Assembly (NCBI RefSeq): GCF_042477335.2
Contig: NC_091248.1
Location: 114,356,501 to 114,420,500 of the forward strand
Length of the DNA stretch: 64,000 nt
Direction of reading: 5' to 3'
Origin: Ovis canadensis
Lineage: Eukaryota; Chordata; Mammalia; Artiodactyla; Bovidae
A program made the position numbers and the translations under genes. Positions within the stretch are counted from its first letter, which is position 1, and the number at the start of each line of letters is the position of its first letter. Positions 1 through 10,261 of this stretch are shown in pieces. The notes beneath the pieces were generated by a model. It had not been told where the DNA came from. It made no database searches and worked only from the letters and a program-made list of their open reading frames with translations.

Positions 1-180
1 TCCCCCATCACCTTCTAACACCTTCTAGCCTGTTGAGAAGGATAAAGCATTTGACAGAGAGGAGATCAAAGGAGGGCACAGGGCTTCTAATTTCCTTCTG
101 CTCCCTCCACGCCTCCAGATTCCTAATGATATTCAAGAAAGAATCATAAGCATCAAACAAATAAAGGAAAGACAACTCAC

Positions 181-256
181 CCCTGGTCCACCTGTGAGAC
201 AGAGTGGCCTGAGCATCGGAATACAGCAGCAGAAGCAGCAACGTCTTCCAACACAT
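181..256 (-). CDS. Candidate first coding exon encoding a signal peptide (gene unknown)
   Basis: Seen: an ATG at 256-254 (minus strand, A at -3, so an acceptable Kozak context) opens a 25-codon leader. Residues 2-4 are CWK, followed by T and a run of six leucines, then YSDAQA and TLSHRWTR. This looks like a classic secretory signal, with cleavage plausible after the AQA. The frame reaches GTGAGT at 180-175, a strong splice donor, so the exon would end at 181 in phase 1. Phase-1 leader exons are common in secreted and immunoglobulin-type receptor genes (general knowledge). The next exon would lie left of position 1, so the product cannot be tested here. I do not recognise the protein. A chance frame is possible, because only 76 bases are involved. 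Confidence 0.35.
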
Positions 257-527
257 CTTTTCCTCCAAAAAGGTCAGACGTCGCCCTTGAACCCAAGGGG
301 ACCCCAGGAGCCACAGGTATGCCTGTGCTGGTCCTCCCAGGGCAGTGGTGAGGTTCTTACCACCCCTCCGTCTTCAGACGTGTAGAGACGCCCTCTCCTG
401 CCTCCCAAGGGTGGAGCGGGGGTTACTCCCGGGGAGGACAGGAGTGGGCCCTCTGTTACTCCTACTCTCTCTGGGATTGGGGCACTGGGCTTCCACAGAG
501 AGACTCTGTTTTTGAGCACATCTGGAG

Positions 528-575
528 TGACTCACGGGGCATGTGATCTCTTTGGCAGTGGGGCGGATAAATATA
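528..575 (-). promoter_or_regulatory. Possible core promoter motifs upstream of the candidate exon
   Basis: On the minus strand a TATATTTAT motif (575-567) is followed about 35 bases downstream by an AP-1 type TGACTCA palindrome (534-528). Both lie upstream of the candidate ATG at 256. The spacing would allow a start site near 535, but no initiator or transcript evidence is visible and such motifs arise often by chance. Confidence 0.12.
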
Positions 576-690
576 ATTTCTGTTCTTGAGTTCCATGTGT
601 TGGATGCACCCACTGGAATTTTTCTTTAACAAACAGACTCGCGGAACTTGTTAGAGAGCCCAGCAAAGAGCTGGCTGCTGTCCCCGTATA

Positions 691-713
691 CACACACACA
701 CACACACACACAC
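691..713. repeat. (CA)n microsatellite
   Basis: About eleven CA dinucleotides in a row, with one CT interruption near the right end. Confidence 0.9.
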
Positions 714-1052
714 TCACACCAGCGCCAGGGACGAGAGCTACAGCGAGAGCTGGGAGACTTGCCTGGCAGACACCAGGACCGACTGAACCCAGAACAGCAG
801 AGTCATTGTGGTGTCTGGGCTGAGCGTCCCCTGTTACCCTTCTGTGGAGCTAGTCCTCGTGAGGAGCAGGAGAGAGCTGCTGTGGTGTGTAGGTTATTGT
901 GTGGGCAGGTGATGATCCAGGGGCCCACAGGTGACCCCGTTTGCATTCATGACACCTCGATTTCTGGACTGTTTAGACAGACATGGTACCAAACCACTTT
1001 GATTCTCCCAAGCAAAATAGTAGTGTTTTTCCATGATCATACTTTTGGCATT

Positions 1053-1144
1053 TGATTAATTTTTATTGAGATATCCTTGACATATAACACTGTGTAAGTA
1101 AGTTTGAGGTGTACAGCGCATTGAATTCCCCCCTCCTTCGGTTT
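1053..1144 (-). mobile_element. L1 3' UTR relic, part 1
   Basis: The text 'attgagatatccttgacata' and the following 'gtttgaggtgtacagc' are hallmarks of old mammalian L1 3' ends read in antisense. The element continues beyond the CHR SINE at 1145-1382 with 'gtgagaacatttaagatc' near 1480-1500. It is probably the same minus-strand L1 as 2505-3425. Confidence 0.7.
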
Positions 1145-1382
1145 CACTGGGTCTCCATTGCTGTGTGGGCTCTCTCTAGTTGCGGTGAGCTGGGGCTACT
1201 CTGTTGCAGTGCCTGGCCTTCTCATTGCGGTGGCTTCTCTTGTGGAGCACAGGCTCAGCAGCTGTGACACACGGGCTTTGGTTCACCTCAGCATGTGGAA
1301 TCTTCCTGGATCAGGGGTTGAGCCCATGTCCCTTGCATTGGCAAGTGGATTACCTAGTCACTGTACCACCAGGGAAGTCCTC
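1145..1382 (-). mobile_element. CHR-type tRNA-derived SINE
   Basis: Antisense copy. The 'ggctctctctagttgcgg' body leads into the tRNA-related head ending 'ccaccagggaagtcc'. This is the CHR family of cetartiodactyls. It is inserted in the minus-strand L1. Confidence 0.8.
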
Positions 1383-1500
1383 CAACATGTTGATTCGATA
1401 TGCTTCTCTTTTGCAGCGTGATTGCCACCATAGCCTTAGCGAGCAACTTACATCACCGAATCATCATTTCTTTTTTTGTGGTGAGAACATTTAAGATCTG
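1383..1500 (-). mobile_element. L1 3' UTR relic, part 2
   Basis: The L1 3' UTR motifs resume right after the SINE: 'gattgccaccatagcctt' and 'gtggtgagaacatttaag'. Confidence 0.6.
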
Positions 1501-1508
1501 TGACCATT

Positions 1509-1691
1509 AAAAAAATTTTTTTTTTAGTTTATTTTTGGCTGTGCTGGGTCTTGGTTGTTGCACAAAGGCTTTCTCTAGTTTTGGCTTCGTGGCCCTGCCC
1601 TATGTGGGATCTTCTCAGACCAGGGATCAAACTGGTGTCTCCTGCTTTGCAGGCTGATTCTTAACCACTGGACCACCAGGGAAACTCTTCA
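1509..1691 (-). mobile_element. CHR-type SINE with TSD
   Basis: Antisense CHR copy from the T-rich tail (1509-1525) to 'accaccagggaaactc'. An 8-base direct repeat TGACCATT flanks it at 1501-1508 and 1692-1699, fixing both ends. Confidence 0.85.
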
Positions 1692-1794
1692 TGACCATTT
1701 GGAAAGTTCTGCCACAGACACCTTGATTTTGTCCAGTACCACGTTCTTACCTTCTCTGAAATTACAGACGTGTGATGTGAAATCCTGCAGGACA

Positions 1795-1925
1795 TTTATT
1801 TATTTTTTTAAGAAACTGTTTTTATTTATTTTTAATTGATTCATGATTGTTTTACAGTTTTGGCTTGATTTCTGCCATACATCAACATGAATTAGCCACA
1901 GTTGTAGCTGATCTCACCCCATGGA
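1795..1925 (-). mobile_element. Ruminant/artiodactyl L1 3' end fragment
   Basis: T-rich stretch, then 'tgattgttttacagttttgg' and 'ctgccatacatcaacatg', the antisense of the L1 3' UTR seen again at 61952-62236. Confidence 0.6.
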
Positions 1926-2179
1926 TTTCTAAGCTGTGGAGGTGGTGGCCAAGGTGAATGGACAACTGGAGAGGACACCCCTTTGTTTTAATCAGAAGTG
2001 CTTCTTAAAAAAATCTGTTAGAGGAAGTTGCTTAAAAAAGGAAACGTGGCTCTATAGCTTTTGAAAAACACTGGTTTTTCTAGCATTCAGACTAGCTGTT
2101 GGGTACTTTGTTCCAGGCTCGGGGCTAGGTGCTCTTCTTGTATTTATTGAATTAATGCTCGCAGCAGACTGTGAGGTCA

Positions 2180-2500
2180 ATTTAGAACTGCCCTCTCCAA
2201 TGGAAATAGAATTTGAAAAACAAATGTAATTCAAAATGTTCTAGTAGTCATGCTGAGAAAGTGCATAGGAAATCAATTGTCATAATACATTTTATTTAAC
2301 CCAATATATCTAAAATATTATCATTTCTACGTGTAATAAACACAGGTTTAAGAAGATATTTTATATTCCTTTGTTTACACCAAGTCTTTGAAAGCCAATG
2401 TATGTTTCACACTTTTGTCACATTTCAGTTCAGCTCAGTCACATTTCGAGTAACAGTTCACATGTGGCCAGCGGCTACAGGGCAGTGCAGGGCTGGAAGG
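2180..2500. mobile_element. Non-autonomous DNA transposon relic (hAT MITE-like)
   Basis: The left end reads 'actgccctctccaatgg' and the right end 'gctacagggcagtgc', which pair as imperfect terminal inverted repeats. The AT-rich core with 'taacccaatatatctaaaat' matches a palindromic mammalian MITE I recognise but cannot name with certainty. Confidence 0.5.
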
Positions 2501-2504
2501 TAAG

Positions 2505-3425
2505 AGGCAGATGACTGTGGTCACCATGACGTACATTACAGCCCAGAACTGATTTGTCTTAGAACTGAAAGTTCGTACCTTGTGACCACCTTCACCCTTT
2601 ACTCCCCTCTCCCCCAGCTCTGGCAACCACCCATCTGTTTTCTGTTTCTGTGACTGGTGTTTCTGATTCCGCCTATAAGTGAGATCATACGGTATTTGTC
2701 ATTCTTTGACATTTCACGTAGCATAGTACCCTCAGGGTCCACCCATGTGTGGCGAATGGCATGGTTTCCTTCTTTTTAACGGCCGAATAGCATTCCACTG
2801 TGTATATGCACACCACAGTTTCTTTATCCGTTTGTTGACTGTCACTTAGGTTGTTTCTATGGTTATCGTAAATAATGCTGCAATTAACATGGGGGCAAAC
2901 ATCTTTTTGAGACAGTGATTTCATTTCTTCAGAAATATCCCCAGAAATGGGATTGCTGGATCCTATGGTAGTTCAATTTTTAACTGTTCGAGGATCCTCC
3001 AAACTGTTTTCTGTAGTGGCTGAACCACTCTTTATTTCCACCAACTCAGGCTACCTTTTCTCTACATCCTCGTCAATACTTTTGATCACTTGTCTCTTTG
3101 ATGATGACCATTGTAACAGAGATGAAGTGATATCTTGTGGTTTTGATTTCCATTTCCCTGACATTTAGTGATGTTGAGCTCCTTTTCATGGATCTGTTGG
3201 TCATTTGTACTTCTTTGGGAAAAGATCTATTTATTTCCTCTGCCCATTTTTTAATCAGGTTGCTTGTTTTTTCGCTATTGAGTTGTATGTATTCTTTATA
3301 TATTGTGAATATTAACCCCTTATCAGATACACTATTTGCAAATACCTTCTCCAGTTCATTCTGTAGATTACCTTTTCCTTCTGTTGATGGTTTCCTTTGC
3401 TGTTCAGTGTACATCCTTTTTAAAT
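2505..3425 (-). mobile_element. Old L1 relic (ORF2 end and 3' UTR), minus strand
   Basis: The antisense text runs through the well-known L1 order: 'agtgagatcatacggtattt', 'ttaggttgtttctatggtta', 'aataatgctgcaattaacat', 'gggattgctggatcctatgg', then 'ccccttatcagataca'. All frames are broken by stops, so this is a dead, diverged L1M-type copy. Short frames on either strand here are shadows. Confidence 0.85.
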
Positions 3426-3429
3426 CTGC

Positions 3430-3510
3430 AAAACTTGCGCAAAGGACCTGGCACAGACTGGGTGCTCTGAAGTTGCCCACTGAATATTTGTTGATTGATG
3501 CTGAAGCTGA
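3430..3510 (+). mobile_element. L2-like 3' tail fragment
   Basis: 'ggacctggcacagactggg' and 'gaatatttgttgattgatg' resemble the conserved L2 end. Confidence 0.4.
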
Positions 3511-4149
3511 AAAAGCTTCTACTCCTCCCATTGTCTTGCCAAGAGGACTTCCGTAAGCGAGGAGGTTGCTGAGGAGGGAAGATGGACAGGAACTGGCCTG
3601 GCCCCCGGGAAACCAGAGCAGGAATCACAATCTTGGCCTCCAGTCCTGGACTTTCTCATCTGCAGATGGGACTCATCAAATGATCACCTACTATCACTAG
3701 GATGAGGATTAGCTTTTGGATCTGGGCTGGGAACAAATGAGTTTATAACCCTTTTGATTTTGTAAGATGATGAGCCAGGCCTTCCCTCCAACCATTTCGC
3801 CCAGCAGCAGGAGGTGAATGTGCACAATTTCTCCAGGAGCCTGACTGAAGTCTTGGGAAATCCTGGCCGAATGCGCTGATTTTTTTCTCTCTCCATGTGG
3901 TTCTTATTCTTGCTGCCATTGTATGCACACCGGTTAAGGCTGGCAAGTGGATGTAAACACTGCCTTTTATAACAACACAGCAAACCCACAATGATGGAAC
4001 TTTGCAGAGCTATCAATTATGTATAAAAAACCTTTTTTTGAGGGGGAGGGATGTTTTACTAAAAACAACAGTGTTCAAGTGCATTTTCACCTCTGAATTC
4101 CCACTGCATATACCTGTGCGTTTCTCGTCAGCACCATTTTCCAACGTAG
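3511..4149. other. Mostly unique sequence with a faint MIR fragment
   Basis: A MIR-like patch sits near 3610-3700 ('ttggcctccagtcctggac', 'tcatctgcagatggg'). No exon or RNA gene is recognised in the rest. Confidence 0.35.
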
Positions 4150-4310
4150 TGATATCTACTGTTTACTGAGTTCTGACCGTACACCTTACTTTATTTCATT
4201 CAATTTTCACAGTAATTCTGTTCAGTGGATACTGTAATAGAGTTCCTTTTACACATGGAAAACTGAAGCTTAAAAAGGACAAATCACACAATATCTGCAA
4301 GGCAGACGCT
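4150..4310 (+). mobile_element. MIR SINE
   Basis: 'ctgtttactgagttctgacc', 'cagtaattctgttcagtgg' and 'cacatggaaaactgaagct' follow the MIR core order. Strongly diverged. Confidence 0.6.
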
Positions 4311-4411
4311 TCCATATACTACCTACTAGGCGCTGAGCAAAACAAACACCATTCAAGCAGCTTCTGTATGTTGGAAACATGATCAGTAGCTGGAGTACTG
4401 ACTGGGTGAAT

Positions 4412-4623
4412 GAATGTGAACGTGAAGTCGCTCAGTTGTGTCCGACTCTTTGCGACCCCATGGGCTGTAGCCTACTAGGCTTCTCTGTCCATGGGATTTT
4501 CCAGGCAATAGTACTGGAGCGGATTGCCATTTCCTTCTCCAAGGGATCTTCCCGACCCAGGGATCGAACCTGGGTCTCCCGCATCGTAGACAGACACTTT
4601 ACAGTCTGAGCCACCAGGGAAGT
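4412..4623 (-). mobile_element. Bov-tA SINE
   Basis: Antisense copy: 'gaagtcgctcagttgtgtcc' body, then the tRNA-Glu-like head, ending 'gagccaccagggaagtc'. The head keeps the Pol III B-box region (4560-4575). Confidence 0.92.
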
Positions 4624-4653
4624 CACTATTCCCTGGTGGGACCCACTAATAGT

Positions 4654-4664
4654 GATGGGTGTGT

Positions 4665-4694
<30 letters not shown>
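4654..4694. repeat. (TG)n microsatellite
   Basis: About 19 TG units with one TA interruption, close to the preceding SINE. Confidence 0.9.
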
Positions 4695-4695
<1 letters not shown>

Positions 4696-5395
4696 GAAAT
4701 TCTGTTCATTTTGAGGGCTTCTGACTCTAGCACAGAAGTGGCATGGTCTACCCACATATGGTTGTCATGTATTCATTCATTTATCTACTTTTAAAGCATC
4801 TCCTCTATGCCAGGCGATAGGTATAGCAAAGCAAGTTAGACATGGACCCTGCCATCAGGAATCTTCAATCTAGTGAGGGAGGTAGCTCCACGGAGATTTA
4901 GAGCATGTGATGTTAGATTTAACAATGGAAGAGACTATGATAGGAAATGAGAGGGGAGGGGTGTCAAGGAAGGCTTCTTGGAGGGGTTGACACCTGAATT
5001 AAGATTTTAGGCATGAGTTGGATTTAATTAGATTGTGGGAGAGGGTATGGTGAAGGAGGAGACAACCTGAAAGATGGCACAAAGAGGGAGAGATGATGGG
5101 ATATGTACAACGGGATAAAAGTGGCTTGGCCTTGTTGGAAGATCGAGGATGAGCAGGGGCAAGCAGGTTGGTGGGAAGGAGGGCCTTGTGTGTGACACCT
5201 GGACTGTGCCCTCCTGGGAGGGAAGCGCCAGGGAGGGCCACCTTCAGGGAAGTGAGATGGTTTGCTTTCTGTGGGTGGATTTGCCAGAGCAGAGATCAGA
5301 CAAAGAAGGAGCAGAGGCAAGTTCTAGGGTGAGATGGCGAGGGTCTGAAACAGGGCAGGAGCCAGCGGCGAAGGAGAGGAAGGTGCGGGTTTGAG
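4695..5395. mobile_element. Ancient mammal-wide repeat (family uncertain)
   Basis: The order 'ctcctctatgccaggcgat', 'atggaccctgccatcagg', 'tcaaggaaggcttcttgg' and 'gggccttgtgtgtgac' recalls an old mammal-wide dispersed repeat with a stereotyped layout. I cannot name it with confidence. The CHR SINE at 5404-5527 landed in its right half. Confidence 0.4.
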
Positions 5396-5403
5396 AAAGA
5401 TTG

Positions 5404-5527
5404 TGGTGGTCCAGTGGTTAAGACTTCATGCTTAAGTTTGTGGGTTCAATCCCTGATTTGGGATCTAAAAACCCCACATGTGGCACATGAAGCCCCAAAA
5501 TAGAAAATAAAAATACACTTAAAAAAA
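5404..5527 (+). mobile_element. CHR-type SINE with TSD
   Basis: Sense copy starting 'tggtggtccagtggttaaga' (tRNA-like head, A box region) and ending in an A-rich tail. The direct repeat AAAGATTG at 5396-5403 and 5528-5535 marks the insertion. Confidence 0.85.
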
Positions 5528-5535
5528 AAAGATTG

Positions 5536-6175
5536 AGGTAAAATCAGAAACACACAATGATTTCTCAGAGGAGGAGCTGAGCGAGGGAGCAGATGAGAAG
5601 TTCTGGGGTGGCCCCAGTGAAGCTGGGAACAGACAGATGCTGTGATTTTGATATTGGACCTGTCGAGGCTGAGGTATGTGCTGGGCGTCTCTGTTCCTTG
5701 GTTTCTAGGGTGCTTGTTCCCTGCTGTGCCCTCCGTGACATGCTGCTGCTCTTTACCTGTAGCCCTGGGGGTGGGCTCTTACTCCCTGACTTGGGTGTTC
5801 TCGCTGCCCCAGGGTTCTCTGCTGAGGTCTGCAGCTGTGAGGATGGAAGAGGGTATTTATCTTTCCCGGAGAGATGTCACCTGTGTCCAGACTGGGATAT
5901 AAGGGAAGGTAGATCTGCCATTGGAGGGAAACGGGGACACTGACTCCCCTCTTCTGGGTCCTCTCCCTTGGCGCCAGTGGGGATGCTTAGGCAAGGTCCC
6001 CTCTTTATCAGGTTGACTCCACTCATCCTCCACATTCTGGCTGCAGCAGGGTCCCTCTCCCTGGGAAGCCCTGCCTGACCTCCCTGACTACATTGTCTCT
6101 CCTGATTAAGCATGTCCAAGGCGCTGTGAACCTCTCCTTTGATTCACATCCCAGCTGCACTGTTACTCTGTGATA
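5536..6175. other. Probably unique sequence
   Basis: The first 100 bases may continue the ancient repeat that precedes the CHR SINE. Several overlapping frames of about 80-116 codons cross 5593-6119 but share no motif I recognise. No RNA gene seen. Confidence 0.3.
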
Positions 6176-6300
6176 CTTTGATTCAGCTGGTTAAATGGCA
6201 GACCGTACACCCTATGAAGGCAGGACAGGGTAGTGCTTGCCCTTCTTTGTATTTCTGGTACCTTCTGGCACCTACTAGGGGCCCTAGGGCAGCCAGGCAA
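6176..6300 (+). mobile_element. L2-like fragment
   Basis: 'accctatgaaggcaggacag' and 'ccttctggcacctactagg' resemble the L2 3' region. Diverged. Confidence 0.4.
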
Positions 6301-6469
6301 TAGAGGTCTCAGTCAGAGTCCTGGCAGGAAACAGATGGCGCTTTCTAAAAAGGAGCTGAAAAAGATGAGAATGAAGGAATTGTTTATAAAGGAGTAAAAG
6401 GACTACTGGGACAGTCCCAGCTGGGGGCCTGGCCACAGTGGGAGGCTGTTATCCCTTGTCAGGGAGTGA

Positions 6470-6890
6470 CATAGGTCACCCAAGAGAGTTTGAAGTCCCA
6501 GGTTCTGTGAATGTGATCTTATTTGGAAATAGGGCCTTTGCAGATGTAGTCAAGGGAAGATGAGGTCATTAGGGTGGGTTCTCATCCAGACTGACTGGTG
6601 TCCTCGTAAGAGGAGACTCACACAGACACACCCAGGGAGAAGACAGCCACGTGGTGATGGGGACAGAGATTGGAATGATGTACCTATAAGCCAGGGATGC
6701 CAAAGATTGTTGGTAACCACCAGAGGCTAGAAGACACAAGAAAGTTCCTCTACAAGTTTTGAGGAGGCATGGCCTTGCTGACAACTTGGTTTCAGACTTC
6801 TAGTTTCCAGAACTGTGAGGCATTACATTTCTACTGTTTTCAGCCACCTAGTCTGTGGGACTTTGTTATAACATCCCTAGACAATTCATA
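6470..6890 (+). mobile_element. Old LTR relic (MaLR-like)
   Basis: 'tgtgatcttatttggaaata', 'gcctttgcagatgtagtca', 'gactggtgtcctcgtaag', 'ccagaactgtgaggcatt' and 'gtctgtgggactttgttat' follow the order of a common mammalian LTR repeat. No internal region is attached. Confidence 0.6.
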
Positions 6891-8065
6891 TACTCCTTCT
6901 GGGCCTGAAGGGACAAAAGGAGGATTTGAACTCTTTGCAGTGACCTTAGCAGAGGGACCACCTGCCAGGAGCTGTGGCCCAGATAGCAGAATTCAACTAC
7001 CGCATACCCTGGCCCACCAGGGAGGGAACAGGGGAGTTACCGCTTTGACCTCCCACCTCTCCCACTTCCTAATTTCCCTCTCCTGCTCCCATTAGCCTAG
7101 CCCATCTGGCAGTCAGAGGACAAGGGAGCTTGGAGATGTCGTCTGTGGAAGTCAGTCTCCCAGGCACAGGGCAAAGGGGTCAGGGGAGTGATCTGGAGGG
7201 CAAGGTGAGTCGGTTCCATAGAGGAAGTGCATACAAATATCGGATGCATGAGTGAGTGAATGAATGAAGCCGGAGAGAGAACTGCAGGGTAGTCCTCGTT
7301 TCCAGTTTGGGAGTGGACGGTTTCGTGGCACTGTTCTGTTTCCATCACGAGGAGAGAAGAGAGGAGTCATAGGATTCTCTCCGTTAGGACTTTGGGTGTA
7401 GCTTCCAGCCCTGCCCTCTGGCTCAGCACCCAGGTTCTGAGTCTTGCGAAGCCTCCCTCTTTGTGCAACCAGCACCTTCAGGCTGGATGCTATTTTCAGG
7501 CTCTTGAGTGAGGTAATTTGGTAGGACAACAGAAACACAGCTGTGATTATGAAGTGCCAGCCTCCAAAGCAGAAACATTGTTGGCCCTCGAGGGATGCCG
7601 ACTGGAGTGACTCAGTCGTACATGCGGGCTCATGCCAGGCAGGCCAGGCTGGTCCCCCACCACCCCTGGCTACGTGCACCGGCCAAGAGGAGCACTGGGC
7701 TGATTCAGCTCCCGTGTCCACGTGGGGCCTCAGCGGCCAGGTGCTGCCAGCCAGAGCAGTGAGTGACATAGGTGTGTCAAAGTAGCCCACCAGTTGATGG
7801 CCTAGTTGAACCAAAGGGGCTAGACCTCTCCTCTGGTGTAAATACTGTCAAGACCAGGCTGTACTGGCAGAGCTTCTGATGCTGGTTTCTGTGTCATGAG
7901 AACACCTGCCGTGTGATGATCAGTTCAGCTCTGCGTAGACATGACGACTTGCATAATCTCCATTCTCCATCAGGTAGCTTGACCTGCTCTGTCTGGGATC
8001 TTTGTCTTTCTCAGATCAAAAGTAACTAGTCATACCCTTTGCTTCTAGGATTGTTTGTTTGTTTA
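6891..8065. other. Unique sequence; 220-codon minus frame noted
   Basis: No repeat is recognised except a short T-rich (TTTG)n patch at about 8048-8062. A minus-strand frame of 220 codons spans 7814-7152, but it has no family motif, no signal peptide and no supporting context. I treat it as chance. Confidence 0.3.
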
Positions 8066-8250
8066 GAGTTGTTCAGTTGCTCAGTCGTTTCTGACCCTTT
8101 GTAACCCCATTGACTGCAGCATGCCTGGCTTCCCTGTCCTTCACTATATCCTGGAGTTTGCTCAAACTCACGTCCATTGAGTCCGTGACATCATCCAACC
8201 AACTCATCCGCTGTCACCCCCTTCTCCTCCTGCCCTCAACTTTTCCCAGC
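8066..8250 (-). mobile_element. BovB 3' end fragment
   Basis: 'gttgctcagtcgtttctgac', 'gcctggcttccctgtcc' and 'ctcatccgctgtcaccccc' are the antisense of the BovB ORF end and 3' UTR. Truncated on the 5' side. Confidence 0.85.
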
Positions 8251-8714
8251 GCCAGAAGGGAGGTTGTTAAAACGGCAATGGCGTGAGTAGAGATTTGGAT
8301 GGAAAAAATTCTCGGTGTTCCCATCCATCACTCAAGTTTTCTAGCTATGCTAAGAATGCTGTGAATTCTTCTCGGAATTATCCCAGATGACAAGCATTCA
8401 CTGGTGTCCACCGTGTACAAGCCACTCTGGGGAAAACAGAAGCAGTGGCTCTGCCCTATGAGAGATTATTTTTCCCCCCTTTTTAGCAAATTTTACCACC
8501 AAACAGTTTCTGTAGAAGTTAAAGCTGAAGGGTGCCTCAAGGCACATGTTGAGACTCCTCATTTACTAAACAGATGTAAAGCAGACAGGAGACTTGGAGA
8601 GGAGATGCAAAATGAATTCTTGGAGAAGCCTCTTTTGGTGTGAAATGCTCTGGGGAGAAGGTGGCCTCATTTGCACAAGGATCCCTGGGTACTCAGGGAG
8701 GGAAGGACTGGATA
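8251..8714. other. No recognised feature
   Basis: No repeat, exon or RNA gene recognised. Short frames at 8404-8643 look random. Confidence 0.3.
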
Positions 8715-9130
8715 TTAGACAGAATTTGCAAGGTTATGCTGCTTTAACAAATGACCCCAAACTTTCAGTTACTCCCAACAACAATAATACAAGTTTATTT
8801 CTCATTCATGTGAGCTATGTATCCTGAGTTGGCCATGGCTTGACTTCTTGAGGTCTGGGGATCCTGGCTAGTGGAGCAGCTTCTATATGAAGCACTCCTT
8901 GGCCATCGTAGCAGAGGAAGAAAGGTTCAGGTAAACCACACTCTGGTTCTTACAGTTTCTGCTCCAAAGGGACACACGTCCCACATTTCAATTCCTCCCA
9001 TATTTCAGTGGCTAAAACAAATCATGGGGAAATTCCTGAGTTCAGCAGGGCAGAGATGTATAATTCTCCCATAGGATGGAAAAATGGAATGTTTGGTGAA
9101 CATTAATACAATCTGTTGTATATATTTATA
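8715..9130 (-). mobile_element. Old LTR relic (MaLR-like), antisense
   Basis: 'gctgctttaacaaatgacc' followed by 'agtttatttctcattcatg' and 'tgagttggccatggcttg' fits the antisense 3' end of a MaLR-type LTR. Degraded. Confidence 0.45.
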
Positions 9131-9160
9131 CCTTCCTCCTGAAATTCAGAATAAGGGAGA

Positions 9161-9229
9161 TAGGGGTATAGCTCAAGGGCAGAGCACTTGACTGCAGAAT
9201 TAGGGCAATCCACTGTGTTTGGCACCATG
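9161..9229 (+). pseudogene. tRNA-Cys (GCA)-like pseudogene
   Basis: 'ggggtatagctcaagggcag' followed by 'agcacttgactgcagaat' matches the D arm and anticodon arm of vertebrate tRNA-Cys, with GCA as anticodon in the loop TTGACTGCAGA. The A box is intact. The T arm is decayed (no recognisable GGTTCAAATCC B box), and the 3' acceptor strand does not pair with the 5' end. It should be a dead copy. It has none of the usual SINE body or A tail, so it looks like a single tRNA pseudogene. Confidence 0.6.
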
Positions 9230-9452
9230 AGGCTTTAATCACAGCCAGTTGCAGGGATGGGCAACTGGATTCTCAAAGTGAGAGAGAGAGAGATCCGATG
9301 GGTCCATCTGAGTGAGGCTGGAGACAAAGGGGTAATGGTTTTGGGTCCACGAGATGGTTGCTGGATCCCATCCTGACTTAGTTCTCCAACAGTAGCTGAG
9401 AAGCAGATAAAGAGGTACTTGGGAGACAAGCTCGGTGTTTTGGTGTAGTTTT
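9230..9452. other. Unique spacer
   Basis: No repeat recognised. A short (GA)n patch lies near 9279-9292. Confidence 0.3.
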
Positions 9453-9555
9453 CTTTTTTACATATATATTAATTTTTATTGGAGTAGAGTCGCTTTACAG
9501 CATTGTATTGGTTTCTGCTGTACAGGAACATGAATCAGTCATACATATACATATT
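9453..9555 (-). mobile_element. L1 3' end, part 1
   Basis: 'ttaatttttattggagtaga', 'tttctgctgtacaggaaca' and 'atacatatacat' are the antisense artiodactyl L1 3' UTR. The L1 resumes after the BovB insertion at about 10058. Confidence 0.75.
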
Positions 9556-10052
9556 GCTGTTGTTCATTGTTTAGCTGCTAAGTCGTGTCCGACTCTGTGA
9601 CCCCCTGGACTGCAGCACACCAGGCTCCTCCGTCCTTCACCATCTCCAGGAGCTTGCTCAAATTCCTGTCCATTGATTCAGTGATGCCATCCAACTTTCT
9701 CATCCTCTGCTGCCCCCTTCTCCTTTTGCCTTCAGTCTTTCCTAACTTTAGGGTCTTTTCCAATGAGCTGGGTCTTCATGTCAGGTGGCCAAAAAATTGG
9801 AGCATCAGCTTCCAGCATCAGTCCTTCCCATGAATGTTCAGGGATGATGTCCTTTAGGATTAATTTGTTAGATCTCCTTGCTGTCCAAAGGACTCTCAAG
9901 AGTCTTCTCCAGCACCACAGTATGAAAGCATCAATTCTTGGGCCCTCAGCTTTCTTTATGGTCCAACTCTTGCATCTATACATGACTACTAGAAAAATCA
10001 TAGCTTTAACTAAATGGAGCTTTGTTGGCAAAGTGATGTCTCTGCTTTTTAA
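9556..10052 (-). mobile_element. BovB 3' region, diverged copy
   Basis: The antisense text covers the last part of the RT ORF. The broken reading keeps [18 protein letters not shown] and [19 protein letters not shown]. The copy is older than those at 23283 and 34829, judging by many substitutions. It is 5'-truncated, inserted in an L1 3' UTR, and not functional. Confidence 0.9.
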
Positions 10053-10135
10053 TGTGTATATATATTCCCTCTTTTTGGATTTCCTTCCCATTTTGGTCAC
10101 CACAGGACACTGAGTACAGTTTCCTGATGGTATGG
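10053..10135 (-). mobile_element. L1 3' end, part 2
   Basis: 'tggatttccttcccatttt' and 'ggtcaccacaggacactgag' continue the L1 3' UTR interrupted at 9555. Confidence 0.7.
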
Positions 10136-10137
10136 TT

Positions 10138-10261
10138 TTCTTTTTGTCATAGTTTTATTGAGAAGCCATTGATATACATCACAGTATAAGTTTAAGGTGT
10201 ACAGCATAATTGACTTATATATATTGTAAACTGATTACCACAATTAGTTAACATTTATCAT
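10138..10261 (-). mobile_element. Second L1 3' UTR relic, part 1
   Basis: 'agttttattgagaagccatt', 'gtttaaggtgtacagcataa' and 'attaccacaattagttaaca' are an older L1 3' end. It is cut by the BovB that follows. Confidence 0.75.

Larger units (their letters stand above)
257..1052. other. Unique sequence with a CA microsatellite
   Basis: No interspersed repeat or exon is recognised apart from a (CA)n tract at 691-713. It would be the 5' flank or 5' UTR of the candidate exon if that exon is real. The longest open frame here runs through the CA tract and is not convincing. Confidence 0.4.

Noticed and set aside
648-1055. 135-codon plus frame
   Set aside because: It runs through a CA microsatellite (reading His-Thr repeats) and ends in L1 sequence.
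7152-7814. 220-codon minus-strand open frame in unique sequence
   Set aside because: No motif, no leader, and overlapping open frames on both strands; consistent with chance in GC-moderate DNA.
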